The notes under the pieces: model-generated | Told to the model about the DNA's origin: nothing | Databases searched by the model: none | Seen by the model: the letters and a program-made list of their open reading frames with translations, nothing else | Part shown: positions 17,198-25,735 of the stretch, one piece after another | Layout: every line of letters starts with the position of its first letter | How positions within the stretch are numbered: the first letter of the stretch is position 1 | Made by a program: the position numbers and the translations under genes | Source of the DNA: Phreatobacter stygius | GTDB lineage: Bacteria > Pseudomonadota > Alphaproteobacteria > Rhizobiales > Phreatobacteraceae | DNA: 64,000 nucleotides | Assembly: GCF_005144885.1 (NCBI RefSeq) | Contig: NZ_CP039690.1 | Location: 1,116,001 to 1,180,000, forward strand | Direction of reading: 5' to 3'

Positions 17198-18303
17198 CAG
17201 CGCGGGCCCTGCCCGAAATGTTCGAGGACGCGCATCAGCGGCTTCGGCCGGTAGGCCTCGTCCAGCGGCAAGGGCCGGTTCGGCTGGCCGTCGCCACGCT
17301 TGAACCAGAGCGGCACCCAGCTGTACTTGTCCGTGATGCCCCAGGTGAGCACGGCGGTCGGCCGCGCCGCGGCGTGGATCGCCTGGAGAAATTCATAAGC
17401 CCGGGCGGCCACCAGCATGTCGCGCAACTCCGGCGGCGCCGGCAGCCTGTCGTCCACCACGTCGAGTTCGGTCACCAGCACCTCGAGGCCAAGGGCCCGC
17501 ATTTCGGAGACGAAGGCCGACAGGCCCTCACGGTCGATGGCCAGGTCGCCACGCAGGTGACCTTGCAGGCCGATGCCGTGCAGCGGCACGTTGCGCAGCT
17601 TGAGGTCGCGCACCAGCCGCAGCATGGCGTCACGCTTGCGGCGGAACCGGTCGCCGACGAATTCGATGTCATATTCGTTGATGATCAGCTTGGCCGCGGG
17701 ATCGGTTCGCGCCGCGGCGCGCAGCGCCAGTGCGATATGGCTTTCACCAAGCCGCTGCTGCCAGATCGACGGACGGATGTCGGACCGGCTGGCCGGGTCA
17801 TCCGGTATCGGTTCGTTGATCACGTCCCAGCTCTTGATGCGGCCGCGATAGCGGCCCATGACGGTCTCGATATGACCGACCAGTTCGCGTTCGGCCTCGG
17901 CCGCACTGGCGATCGTCTTGGTCCAGTCGGGCATGGCGCCGTACCAGACCAGCGTATGGCCACGCAGCTCCAGTCCGTTGCCGGTGGCGAAATTCAGCTG
18001 CTTGTCGGCCTGGTCGAAAACGAAGCGCTCCCGCGAAGGGCGAAGATCGAACCATTTCAGCCCGCCCTCGCCGACGACCTGGCGGCAGTGCTTGACGATC
18101 GCCGCGCGATAGTCGGGCTCGTCGGCCAGCGGTCCGTCGCGCAGGGCGGCGCCAAAGGGAATGGTCCATTCCGCCGGCGAGCGAAGCGGCGGCTGGGCGG
18201 CGGCCGGCGTTGCCAGCAACGTCCCCAATGGAGACGCCACGCTTGCGGAAATTCCGCAAACGGCTTTCAGCGCCGTCGAAAGGGTCTCTCGTCGGGACAA
18301 CAT
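17197..18303 (-). CDS. Endo-1,4-beta-xylanase-like GH10 glycanase, exported
   Basis: 368-residue GH10 enzyme with a TIM barrel. The acid/base glutamate is E164 in WDVINEP and the nucleophile E279 in VTELDV; HTLVW near 116-120 and the late LTWGITDKYSW segment are further GH10 signatures. The start MLSRRETLS gives a twin-Arg-like N-region, a hydrophobic core and an AAA cleavage region near residues 34-36, so it is probably exported. I chose ATG 18303 because GAGGT precedes it by about seven bases; the longer frame to 18486 is Arg-rich noise. It is coupled to the flippase. In this context it more likely trims or releases the cell's own polymer than digests plant xylan. Confidence 0.9.
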   Translation of the reverse strand: MLSRRETLSTALKAVCGISASVASPLGTLLATPAAAQPPLRSPAEWTIPFGAALRDGPLADEPDYRAAIVKHCRQVVGEGGLKWFDLRPSRERFVFDQADKQLNFATGNGLELRGHTLVWYGAMPDWTKTIASAAEAERELVGHIETVMGRYRGRIKSWDVINEPIPDDPASRSDIRPSIWQQRLGESHIALALRAAARTDPAAKLIINEYDIEFVGDRFRRKRDAMLRLVRDLKLRNVPLHGIGLQGHLRGDLAIDREGLSAFVSEMRALGLEVLVTELDVVDDRLPAPPELRDMLVAARAYEFLQAIHAAARPTAVLTWGITDKYSWVPLWFKRGDGQPNRPLPLDEAYRPKPLMRVLEHFGQGPR

Positions 18304-18591
18304 GGGGTACCTCGACCCTGGCCACGCAAGGGCTATGCCTCGTCCGCGCGATCGGCAAGGCCGCAGGCTGCGCGTCGGCCCAATATCGCCGCCATGATGA
18401 ACCGGTCGTGACCGGACCGATCGCAACGCGGCGCCGCGGCGCTGCCGTTTGACGACATCGCGACCGATGCGGCATATCGACGCCACGCTCGAAATCGCAT
18501 TACAACGAACGGGCGAAATCGATTGTTTCGGTCAACACGCCCAGATCAGGCGGTTGCGGCGGGAACAGCGGCCGACAGCGAGGGACAAGAC

Positions 18592-19566
18592 ATGGTCAAG
18601 GCGATCCGTATCCATAAACCCGGCGGTCCGGATGCCATGGTCTATGAGGACGTCTCGCTGAAGCCGCCGGCCCCGGGCGAAGCCTATATCCGCCAGACCG
18701 CGGTCGGCGTGAACTTCATCGACATCTATCAGCGCTCCGGCATCTACGCGATGCCGAGCCTGCCGCACGGCATCGGCATGGAAGCCGCCGGCGTGGTCGA
18801 GGCGATCGGCCAGGGCGTGACCGAGGTCACCGTCGGGGACCGCGTCGCTTATGCCGGCGGCCCGCCCGGCGCCTATGCCGAGAAGCGGCTGATTCCGGCA
18901 GCAACCCTGGTCAAGCTGCCGAAGGCCATCGACGACAAGACCGCCGCCGCGATCATGCTGCAGGGCATGACGGCGCGCTATCTGTTGAAACAGACCTATC
19001 ATGTGAAGAAGGGCGACTATGTGCTCATCCATGCCGCCGCCGGCGGCATGGGTCTGTGGCTGTGCCAATGGGCCAAGGCGCTCGGCGCAATCGTCATCGG
19101 CACGACCTCGACCGACGACAAGGCCAAGCTCGCCAAGAAGAACGGCTGCCAATATCCGATCCTCTATACCAAGGAGGATTTTGTCGCCCGGGTGAAGGAA
19201 ATCACCGGCGGCAAGGGCGTCCAGGTGGTCTATGACGGCGTCGGCAAGGACACTTTCCTGAAATCGCTGGAATGCCTGGCGGTGCGCGGCCATCTCGTGC
19301 TGTTCGGCGCGGCCTCCGGCGCACCCGACCCGCTCGCGCCCGGCGCACTGGCCGCCAAGTCGGCCTCGCTCACCCGCCCGACGCTGTTCCACTATGTGGC
19401 GACACGCAAGGAACTGCTCGCCAATGCCAAGGACGTCTTCGAGGTCGTCAAGAACGGCACCGTGAAGATCCAGAAGCCTAAGGAATATGCGTTGAAGCAG
19501 GTTGCCCACGCCCATGGCGACCTGACCGGCCGCAAGACCACCGGCTCGATGATCCTCATTCCCTGA
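18592..19566 (+). CDS. NADPH:quinone oxidoreductase (zeta-crystallin-like MDR)
   Basis: 324-residue zinc-free medium-chain dehydrogenase/reductase that reduces quinones with NADPH. Visible features are GVNFIDIYQRSG near 38, the quinone-oxidoreductase stretch GDYVLIHAAAGGMGLWLCQWAK around 139-160 holding the nucleotide-binding AAxGGxG loop, and the downstream VVYDGVGKDTFLKSL. ATG 18592 follows GAGGGA at the right distance, so the longer frame from 18523 is rejected. It sits alone between a divergent GH10 gene and a convergent TMEM43-like gene and ends in a strong terminator. Full length for the family. The physiological quinone is unknown. Confidence 0.9.
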   Translation: MVKAIRIHKPGGPDAMVYEDVSLKPPAPGEAYIRQTAVGVNFIDIYQRSGIYAMPSLPHGIGMEAAGVVEAIGQGVTEVTVGDRVAYAGGPPGAYAEKRLIPAATLVKLPKAIDDKTAAAIMLQGMTARYLLKQTYHVKKGDYVLIHAAAGGMGLWLCQWAKALGAIVIGTTSTDDKAKLAKKNGCQYPILYTKEDFVARVKEITGGKGVQVVYDGVGKDTFLKSLECLAVRGHLVLFGAASGAPDPLAPGALAAKSASLTRPTLFHYVATRKELLANAKDVFEVVKNGTVKIQKPKEYALKQVAHAHGDLTGRKTTGSMILIP

Positions 19567-19595
19567 CGCGACGCGGTCAGCTGCGGTCAAGCAAG

Positions 19596-19624
19596 CGCCC
19601 CGCCATCACGCGGGGCGTTTTTTT
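19596..19624 (+). terminator. Strong intrinsic terminator after quinone oxidoreductase gene
   Basis: An 8-bp perfect stem CGCCCCGC (19596-19603) / GCGGGGCG (19610-19617), a six-base loop CATCAC and a run of seven T at 19618-19624, 30 bases after the stop codon. Confidence 0.93.
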
Positions 19625-19633
19625 CGTCCGGCT

Positions 19634-21109
19634 TCAGCGCTGGCCGCCCCGGCTGCCGAGTTCCGGCGGGACGTTGAGGAATGAGGCGGGAGCCGCCTGG
19701 CCCGGCGCCGGATAGGCCTGAGGCTGCTGATAACCGGGTTGCGGTGGATAGGCTTGCCGTGCCGGATAGGTTGCGGCCGGCATCGGGGCGTTGGCCGGAT
19801 AACCTTGCGCCGGATAACCTTGCGCCGGATAGCCCTGTCCGGGATAGGGCTGAGCGAGGAGGCCCTGCTGCACCGGTGCCGCGGCCGCCTTGGCGGCCCG
19901 CCGCTGCTGGCCGAGCCAGCGCAGGCCATAGGCGCCAGCCAGACCCGCGGCGATCAGAGCGATCGACATGACCGGGCGATGCCAGAACCAGGCGAGCGCG
20001 ATGACCGGCAGATAGACGACGAGCGTCAGTGCCAGGGCGACCAGCCCGGCACCCGCCGCCATGGCGCTGCCGAGGATCGGAATGATGTCGGCGAGAATGA
20101 CGAAGGGACGGAACACCAGGAACCAGCCGATCCACATGACCAGCAGCGCCACGGCGCGCAGGATCCAGGTCAGGATGCCGTTGGCCTCATGGGCATGGGT
20201 GAACAGCTCGGCCGCACTTTTCGTACCGGTCTCGCCGAGGAACACCTCGCGGCCGTTCTGGGCGACGTAAGCCGTCAGGCCGCTGCCGATCTGGCGAGCG
20301 ACGACGCTGACCGGTCCCTCGGCCAGGATCGAATAGCGGATCCTGATATCGCCGATGCGCGGATTTTGCGGATCGTCGCCGACATAGACCGAGCCATCCG
20401 ACAGACGCGCCCGGTCGCCGAAACGCGCCGTGAAAGGCTGAAGCGCCTCGGCGCTCAGGGCGAAGCTCCGCTCGGCGCTCCGGCCGAACAGCCCGATGAC
20501 GCGCTCGTCGGCGCGGAACTGCCCGAGCGTCGCATTGGGGGCGACCTGGGTGCGGCTGGCGATTGGCATGCGCGGGTTTGAATGGCCGTCGCGCTGGCGG
20601 AACCTGGAGGAATCGATCGACCGGTCCGACCAGACCTGCTCGTAGGTATAGGTCGTGGTGCGGGTCTGCGATCCCCCGGTATTGCTGCGGCTTTCGGTCT
20701 TCTGCTCTTCTTTCCACTGGTACATCTCGACCCGGCGCTCCAGCCGCACCGCCTGGGTCCTGATCCGGAACTCCTCGTCGGCAAGCGGCGCGCCGGCGCG
20801 GAGATCACCGGTCAGGTGGATCAGGCGGCCTTCATTGGCCGGATCGACGCGGGCAGCGGGGACGCTGATTGCAGCCGCGGCCCCCTCGTTCAACGCGCGG
20901 GTCGTGCCGATCGCCCGGCCCTCGTTCCAGAACAGGCCCCAGATCGTCGCGCCGACCAGCGCGATGCCGACAAGGATGCCGACGAGCGACTGCATCAAGC
21001 GCTGGAAGAAACCGACATGTTCGGTGGTGCTGTCGCCATCCGGCGTGGTGGAACCGCTCGAATCCGAGCTGGTGGCGGAGGACCAGTTATTGTCCGAGTC
21101 CATGCTCAT
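19634..21109 (-). CDS. TMEM43/LUMA family membrane protein
   Basis: 491 residues of the TMEM43 family, whose bacterial members have no settled function. There is one N-terminal membrane helix around 38-60 (LMQSLVGILVGIALVGATIW), a large extracytoplasmic middle domain with KRRVEMYQWKEE-like sequence near 130 that is a family hallmark, and a cluster of three or four hydrophobic helices from about 310 to 415. The tail beyond 420 is low-complexity, with repeated GYPAQ units followed by Pro/Tyr/Gln sequence. GAGGGG lies six bases before ATG 21109. It is monocistronic: the terminator at 19596-19624 is for the convergent neighbour. The proline-glycine tail resembles those that mediate weak protein association, but that is inference. 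Confidence 0.82.
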   Translation of the reverse strand: MSMDSDNNWSSATSSDSSGSTTPDGDSTTEHVGFFQRLMQSLVGILVGIALVGATIWGLFWNEGRAIGTTRALNEGAAAAISVPAARVDPANEGRLIHLTGDLRAGAPLADEEFRIRTQAVRLERRVEMYQWKEEQKTESRSNTGGSQTRTTTYTYEQVWSDRSIDSSRFRQRDGHSNPRMPIASRTQVAPNATLGQFRADERVIGLFGRSAERSFALSAEALQPFTARFGDRARLSDGSVYVGDDPQNPRIGDIRIRYSILAEGPVSVVARQIGSGLTAYVAQNGREVFLGETGTKSAAELFTHAHEANGILTWILRAVALLVMWIGWFLVFRPFVILADIIPILGSAMAAGAGLVALALTLVVYLPVIALAWFWHRPVMSIALIAAGLAGAYGLRWLGQQRRAAKAAAAPVQQGLLAQPYPGQGYPAQGYPAQGYPANAPMPAATYPARQAYPPQPGYQQPQAYPAPGQAAPASFLNVPPELGSRGGQR

Positions 21110-21197
21110 GGAAATCCCCTCGAAAAGCAGGCTCAGGACTTCGCACGGGACTGTTTCAGCGTGACGGCGCGCCGCTTTGCCGATGTTTCGAACGCCT

Positions 21198-21917
21198 TCA
21201 GGGGGCGGCGATCAGCCGGTAGCCGATGCCGCGAACGGTCTGCAGGTGGATCGGGTTGGCCGGATTGATCTCGATCTTGCGCCTGAGCCGATTGACCTGC
21301 ACGTCAACGGTGCGCTCGTTGATGTCGCCACCCGGAGCCGCCAGGTCGAAACGCGGCACGGTCTCGCCCGGTTTCACCGCCAGCACGCGCAGCATCTCCT
21401 TCTCGCGATCGGTCAGCCGCACCGTTTCCTCGCCCCGGCGCAATTCGAGCCGGCCGAGATGGAAGTGGAAATCGCCGAAGCGCACGGACTCGACCACCGG
21501 CTGCGGCGTTGGCAGGGCCCGGCGCAGGATGCCGCCGATCCTGAGCAGCAATTCGCGCGGCTCGAACGGCTTCGGCAGGTAGTCATCGGCGCCGATCTCC
21601 AGCCCGGTGATCCGGTCGGAGGGGTCCGACCGGGCGGTCAGCATCAGGATCGGCACGGCCGCCGCTTGCTCGGTCTTGCCGGCACGAATGGCGCGCGCCA
21701 GGTCGAACCCGGTCTCGCCCGGCATCATCACGTCCAGAATGAGCAGGTCGAAGGTCAGGCCGTCGAGCCGCGCCCGCGCCGCGGCGGCATGTTCGGCGGT
21801 CGTCACCCGGTAGCCGTTATTGCTGAGATAGCGCGCCAGCGTCTGGCGGATCACGCGGTCGTCGTCGACCACCAGAAGATGATGCGCATCATCCGGCAAA
21901 GCTTTGACAGGCGGCAT
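21198..21917 (-). CDS. petR: OmpR-family response regulator, PetR-like
   Basis: 239-residue two-component response regulator. The receiver domain has the acidic pocket D19/D20, phospho-acceptor D62 (LILDVMMP), T94 (LTA) and K116 (PKPF); the C-terminal winged-helix has INERTVDVQVNRLRRKIE and the final GIGYRL. No histidine kinase is adjacent. It lies 3 bases downstream of a MarR-family gene, the arrangement of petP-petR in Rhodobacter, where both are needed for cytochrome bc1 expression. The petABC genes are not in this window, so the name rests on architecture and gene order, not on proof. The N-terminal six residues could be trimmed. Confidence 0.82.
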   Translation of the reverse strand: MPPVKALPDDAHHLLVVDDDRVIRQTLARYLSNNGYRVTTAEHAAAARARLDGLTFDLLILDVMMPGETGFDLARAIRAGKTEQAAAVPILMLTARSDPSDRITGLEIGADDYLPKPFEPRELLLRIGGILRRALPTPQPVVESVRFGDFHFHLGRLELRRGEETVRLTDREKEMLRVLAVKPGETVPRFDLAAPGGDINERTVDVQVNRLRRKIEINPANPIHLQTVRGIGYRLIAAP

Positions 21918-21920
21918 GGC

Positions 21921-22478
21921 TCAGCGCTCCCTAGCCCGTGCCGCGACGCGATCGGCCTTGGTGATCAGGCGCGTCACGTCCTCGCGCGCCTCCGGATCGA
22001 TCATCGCAAACAGAAAGCGCACAGCGGCATCGCGCGCCGTGCCGGAGCCGGCGAGCGCCCGGGCGAAGCGCTCGGTCTGCAGGCGTGACAGTTCGAGCGC
22101 CAGCGCCCGGCCCTTGTCGGTCACGGTCAGCAGCCGCTGGCGCCGGTCGATCTGGCCTTCCTTCTGCAGGATGAAACCTTGCTCGACCAGTTCGCGCAGC
22201 ACCCGCGCCAGGCTCTGCTTGGTGATCTTCAGGATGTCGAGCAGGTCCGCCACGCGGATCTCGGGATGCCGGAACACGAAATGCAGGACCCGGTGGTGGG
22301 CCCGGCCGAAATTGAACCGCTCCAGCACATGATCGGGATCGCCGACGAAATCGCGATAAGCGAAGAACATCAGCTCGATCAGATCGTAGGCAGGCTCCCG
22401 CGCGCCTGCCTCCGGGCTGGCGCCGGCTGGACCCGAGGATGGCCGGCGCGGGGCCGGTGAGACATTTATGTCAGCCAT
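21921..22478 (-). CDS. petP: MarR-family transcriptional regulator, PetP-like
   Basis: 185-residue winged-helix regulator. The DNA-binding region runs from about residue 60 to 130 with IRVADLLDILKITKQSLARVL (recognition helix) and the wing IDRRQRLLTVTDKGR, which carries the D-x-R motif of MarR proteins. A disordered Pro/Ser-rich N-terminus of about 25 residues precedes it. The gene is 3 bases upstream of the OmpR-type gene and must be co-transcribed. A perfect 7-bp inverted repeat is centred on its own start codon, so autoregulation is likely. The name PetP follows the pair arrangement; a generic MarR reading is the safe fallback. Confidence 0.82.
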   Translation of the reverse strand: MADINVSPAPRRPSSGPAGASPEAGAREPAYDLIELMFFAYRDFVGDPDHVLERFNFGRAHHRVLHFVFRHPEIRVADLLDILKITKQSLARVLRELVEQGFILQKEGQIDRRQRLLTVTDKGRALALELSRLQTERFARALAGSGTARDAAVRFLFAMIDPEAREDVTRLITKADRVAARARER

Positions 22479-22487
22479 GTTGACATA
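22467..22487. promoter_or_regulatory. Candidate MarR operator over the petP start codon
   Basis: TATGTCA (22467-22473) and TGACATA (22481-22487) form an exact 7-bp inverted repeat with a 7-base spacer that contains the complement of the start codon. It lies in the divergent region shared with ilvE and has the size of a MarR-family operator. Confidence 0.5.
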
Positions 22488-22673
22488 TTCGGTGCCGATT
22501 GTTACTCATTTGCCCGCATTCACGAAACGATCGTACCAAATCGGCCGCTGGCCTTGGCAAGAATCGTCGCTTTGCGATGATGCCGTCTTTGCAAGGTTAG
22601 CCGGACCCGGCGCGCTTCGCAAAACCGCAATCGGGCCATCCAAGCTCCGGTGCAGCAGCAGGAGGATAGACAC

Positions 22674-23555
22674 ATGACCCTCATCCCGTTCCACGACCGC
22701 GACGGCTTCATCTGGATGGACGGCAAGCTGGTTCCCTGGCGCGAGGCCCAGGTCCATGTGCTGACCCACGGCCTGCATTACGGCTCCTGCGTCTTCGAGG
22801 GCGAGCGGGCTTATGGCGGTGTCATCTACAAGTCCACGGAACATTCGGCGCGCCTGCGCACATCGGCCGAACTGCTCGATTTCGAGATCCCCTTCTCGGT
22901 GGCCGAGATCGATGCCGCCAAGGCGGCGGTGCTCAAGGCCAACGATCAGATCGACGCCTATATCCGTCCGGTCGCCTGGCGCGGCTCGGAAATGATGGGG
23001 GTCTCGGCGCAGGACAACACCATTCATCTGGCGATCGCCAGCTGGGTCTGGCCGAGCTATTTCGACCCGGCGACCAAGATGAAGGGCATCCGCATGGACA
23101 TGGCGGACTATCGCCGTCCGGATCCGGCAACCGCCCCGTCGACCTCGAAGGCGGCCGGTCTCTACATGATCTGCACGATCTCCAAGCATCGGGCCGAGAA
23201 GAAGGGTTATGCCGACGCGCTCATGCTCGACTGGCAAGGCCGGGTCGCCGAATGCACCGGCGCCAATGTGTTCTTCATCAAGGACGGCCAGGTGCATACG
23301 CCGAAGGCCGACTGCTTCCTCGATGGCATCACGCGGCGCACGGTCATCGACTTGTGCAAGAAGCGCGGCTTCGAGGTGATCGAGCGGCGGATCATGCCGG
23401 AGGAGCTTTCGAGCTTCAATGAATGCTTCATCACCGGCACTGCGGCGGAGGTGACGCCGGTCTCCGAGATCGGCCCCTACCGCTTCACCCCCGGCAACAT
23501 GTCGAAGGTGATCATGGAAGATTATTCGGCCGAGGTGCTGCCGAAGGCGGCGTAA
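22674..23555 (+). CDS. ilvE: Branched-chain amino acid aminotransferase
   Basis: 293-residue fold-type IV PLP enzyme that interconverts leucine, isoleucine and valine with their 2-oxo acids. Visible family features are LTHGLHYGSCVFEGERAY near 25-45, the PLP lysine region SKHRAEKKGYADALMLD near 165-182, ECTGANVFF near 188-196 and the GITRRTV loop near 217. The start ATG 22674 is set by AGGAGG at 22660-22665; an upstream in-frame ATG at 22650 has no such site. It is divergent from the MarR regulator gene and convergent with the CsaA-like gene, so it appears to be monocistronic. A D-amino acid or 4-amino-4-deoxychorismate enzyme is less likely given these motifs. Confidence 0.93.
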   Translation: MTLIPFHDRDGFIWMDGKLVPWREAQVHVLTHGLHYGSCVFEGERAYGGVIYKSTEHSARLRTSAELLDFEIPFSVAEIDAAKAAVLKANDQIDAYIRPVAWRGSEMMGVSAQDNTIHLAIASWVWPSYFDPATKMKGIRMDMADYRRPDPATAPSTSKAAGLYMICTISKHRAEKKGYADALMLDWQGRVAECTGANVFFIKDGQVHTPKADCFLDGITRRTVIDLCKKRGFEVIERRIMPEELSSFNECFITGTAAEVTPVSEIGPYRFTPGNMSKVIMEDYSAEVLPKAA

Positions 23556-23571
23556 GCCAGACCGTGCCGGA

Positions 23572-23928
23572 TCAGAACAGCCGGCCTCCGAGCGGGACAT
23601 CCTGCTCGGGGGTCAGCAAAACCACCTCGCCCTCGCCATCAGGCACGCCGAGGGTGAGAACCTCCGAGATGAACTTGCCGATCTGGCGCGGCGGGAAATT
23701 GACCACCGCCAGCACCTGACGCCCGACCAGCGTCTCCGGCGCATAATATTTGGTGATCTGGGCCGACGACTTCTTCCGGCCGATGTCGCCGCCGAAATCG
23801 ATCACCAGCTTGAACGCCGGCTTGCGCGCCTCGGGATAGGGCGCGGCCTCGACGATACGGCCGACCCGGATATCGATCTTCAGGAAATCGTCGAAGGCAA
23901 TCGGGCCGGCCGGTTCATGCGCATCCAT
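23572..23928 (-). CDS. csaA: CsaA-like tRNA-binding domain protein
   Basis: 118-residue single OB-fold protein of the Trbp111/CsaA type, which binds tRNA and has been linked to protein export or folding. The family pattern is plain: FLKIDIRVGRIVEA at 14-27, KPAFKLVIDFG near 36, then SSAQITKYY and VNFPPRQIGKFISEVLTLG near 75-95. It contains no other domain, unlike MetRS C-terminal copies. Its gene is 16 bases from the convergent ilvE and 11 bases downstream of the TetR gene on the same strand, so the two minus-strand genes are probably one transcript. The chaperone role was described in Bacillus; its role here is untested. Confidence 0.88.
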   Translation of the reverse strand: MDAHEPAGPIAFDDFLKIDIRVGRIVEAAPYPEARKPAFKLVIDFGGDIGRKKSSAQITKYYAPETLVGRQVLAVVNFPPRQIGKFISEVLTLGVPDGEGEVVLLTPEQDVPLGGRLF

Positions 23929-23939
23929 GTTCTGTCCGT

Positions 23940-24683
23940 TCAGACCGGGGTGACGTTGGGATCGCGGAAATCGTCGCCGCGCCAGCTGCCCGGCCGCGGC
24001 TCCCGCCCCTGTTCGCGGTCGTCCGACCGCCGGCGCGAACAGAACGAGCGCGGCGCGCAGAACAACGACTTGAACGGCGCGGCGATCCGCTCGACATCGT
24101 CGAGCGCGCGTGCCGCCCGGCCAGCTCTTGTAAGCCCTTCGTCCAAAGCCTTCATGGTCTTGGCCAGCGCCGGGTCGTCATCGTCGAGCCAGACCCGCAT
24201 GACCCGCGCGAACATCACCGCCATGCCTTGCGCGCGCAACGCACCGCCCGGCCCGCCGGTCTCGACTCCGGCCGCGGCCAGCATCCACTGATGCGAACGC
24301 AGCGCCAGCCGGTTCATGCCCATGGCGATCCCGCCGTCGCGCCGGGCGGCGCGCGCCAGATTGCCGATCGCCGCCTTGTGGGGCGCCAGCACGTCGAGCC
24401 GGCGCATCAGAATGTCGAACAGCTTTTCCTTGGTCGGCTGTTCGGCGAGGTCTTGATCGATGCCTTCGAGCACCGTTGTGTCCACGGTCTTCACGAAGGC
24501 TGCCAGAATGTCGAACTTGGAGCCGAATTCACCGCGCAGAACCGCCAGCGACACGCCGGCTTTCTCGGCGATCTCGGCAAGCCCGATGTCGTGCGGCGCC
24601 TTCTCGGCGAGCAGCGCCATATAGGCCGCGACGATGGCATCGCGCGGCGCCTGGGGCGAGGTGGGTTTGGAAGCCTTGGCCAT
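23940..24683 (-). CDS. TetR/AcrR family transcriptional regulator
   Basis: 247-residue regulator with an N-terminal TetR helix-turn-helix (IGLAEIAEKAGVSLAVLRGEFGSK, about 33-56) and a helical ligand domain through about residue 200. The last 40 residues are Arg/Asp-rich and probably disordered, longer than usual for the family. The recognition helix sequence is somewhat atypical (L-R-G-E-F in place of the usual Y-x-Y/H-F). It lies directly upstream of the CsaA-like gene and 118 bases downstream of proC on the same strand. Its target and ligand are not apparent; no palindromic operator stands out in the short upstream gap. Confidence 0.82.
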   Translation of the reverse strand: MAKASKPTSPQAPRDAIVAAYMALLAEKAPHDIGLAEIAEKAGVSLAVLRGEFGSKFDILAAFVKTVDTTVLEGIDQDLAEQPTKEKLFDILMRRLDVLAPHKAAIGNLARAARRDGGIAMGMNRLALRSHQWMLAAAGVETGGPGGALRAQGMAVMFARVMRVWLDDDDPALAKTMKALDEGLTRAGRAARALDDVERIAAPFKSLFCAPRSFCSRRRSDDREQGREPRPGSWRGDDFRDPNVTPV

Positions 24684-24801
24684 GCTGTCCTCCAGTCTCT
24701 CGGGGTCGGCGAGGTCTTTGGGATCGGAGCGATCTTGGGGACCCAGCGGGATCTTGCGACGGAACCTTGGATCAACGAGACTCTGAGATAGGTGCGCTGT
24801 G

Positions 24802-25680
24802 TCAGCCCGCCAGTTCCCGCGAGCGTTTCGTCGCAGCAGCGACGGCCGCCTCGAAGACCGGGCCGATGCCGTCGGCTGCCATCAGCACCTGCAGCGCGGC
24901 GTGGGTCGTGCCGTTCGGCGATGTGACGTTCTGGCGCAGCACCGCCGGCTCCACCGCCGGCGAGCGGTAGAGCAGTTCGCCCGCCCCCTCGACGGTGGCG
25001 CGGGCCAACCTGGCCGCCAGGTCTTCCGGCAGTCCAGCCGCCGCCCCTGCCCGCGCCAGCGTCTCGGCCAGCAGGAAGACATAGGCCGGCCCCGAGCCCG
25101 AGACCGCGGTGACCACGTCGATCCAATCCTCGCGCTCGAGCCATTCGACCCGGCCGACCGCGCTGAGGAGATTATCGACCAGCACCCGCTGGGCTTCGTT
25201 GACATGGCGGTTCGCCGCCGCTCCGGTAATGCCGCGCCCGACCGCCGCCGGCGTATTCGGAATGGTGCGCACGACGGCCGCGTCCTGCCCGAAAACCTGT
25301 TCCATCCGGGCGATGGTCTTGCCGGCCATGACCGACACCACCACCGTGGTCCGGCCCACCAGATGTTTCACCAGCGGCATCACCTCGTCGGCCATCTGCG
25401 GCTTGATCGCCAGCACCAGCACATCGGCCAGCGCCGGCTTCGGCGGATCGAGCGCTATGCCGTGCGCATCGATGACCGCGCGTATCGCCGCGGGCGGCTT
25501 CGGATCGATGACCGTAACCCGCTGAGGCGCCAGCCCGAGCTTCAGCCAGCCGGCCAGCAGGGCGCCGCCCATCTGACCGGCCCCCACCAGAACCAGGTGG
25601 CCGTTGAAGGCATGCAAGGGCAAAGCCTCCGGCGAGGACTTGGGCTCGGGCGAGAGCTCGGAACGGGGCGGATTCGTCAT
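24802..25680 (-). CDS. proC: Pyrroline-5-carboxylate reductase
   Basis: 292-residue NAD(P)H-dependent enzyme for the last step of proline synthesis. A Rossmann domain begins at about residue 29 with LVLVGAGQMGGALLAGWL, and the family signature SGSGPAYVFLLAETLARAGAAAGL lies near 195-218. The N-terminus is about 25 residues longer than typical, Pro/Ser/Glu-rich, and may be disordered. GAGGT just before ATG 25680 supports this start. It is 55 bases downstream of the YbjN-like gene on the same strand, so these two are likely co-transcribed, an arrangement I associate with other alphaproteobacteria. Confidence 0.93.
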   Translation of the reverse strand: MTNPPRSELSPEPKSSPEALPLHAFNGHLVLVGAGQMGGALLAGWLKLGLAPQRVTVIDPKPPAAIRAVIDAHGIALDPPKPALADVLVLAIKPQMADEVMPLVKHLVGRTTVVVSVMAGKTIARMEQVFGQDAAVVRTIPNTPAAVGRGITGAAANRHVNEAQRVLVDNLLSAVGRVEWLEREDWIDVVTAVSGSGPAYVFLLAETLARAGAAAGLPEDLAARLARATVEGAGELLYRSPAVEPAVLRQNVTSPNGTTHAALQVLMAADGIGPVFEAAVAAATKRSRELAG

Positions 25681-25735
25681 GGCGACCTCGGTGGCACGAT
25701 CTCGTCAAGACCGATACCTGCCGCGGGTCGCCCTG

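Noticed and set aside
15611-17254. Long plus-strand frame opposite the flippase
   Set aside because: Rich in Gln, Arg and Asp with no hydrophobic segments; it is the shadow of a membrane-protein gene.
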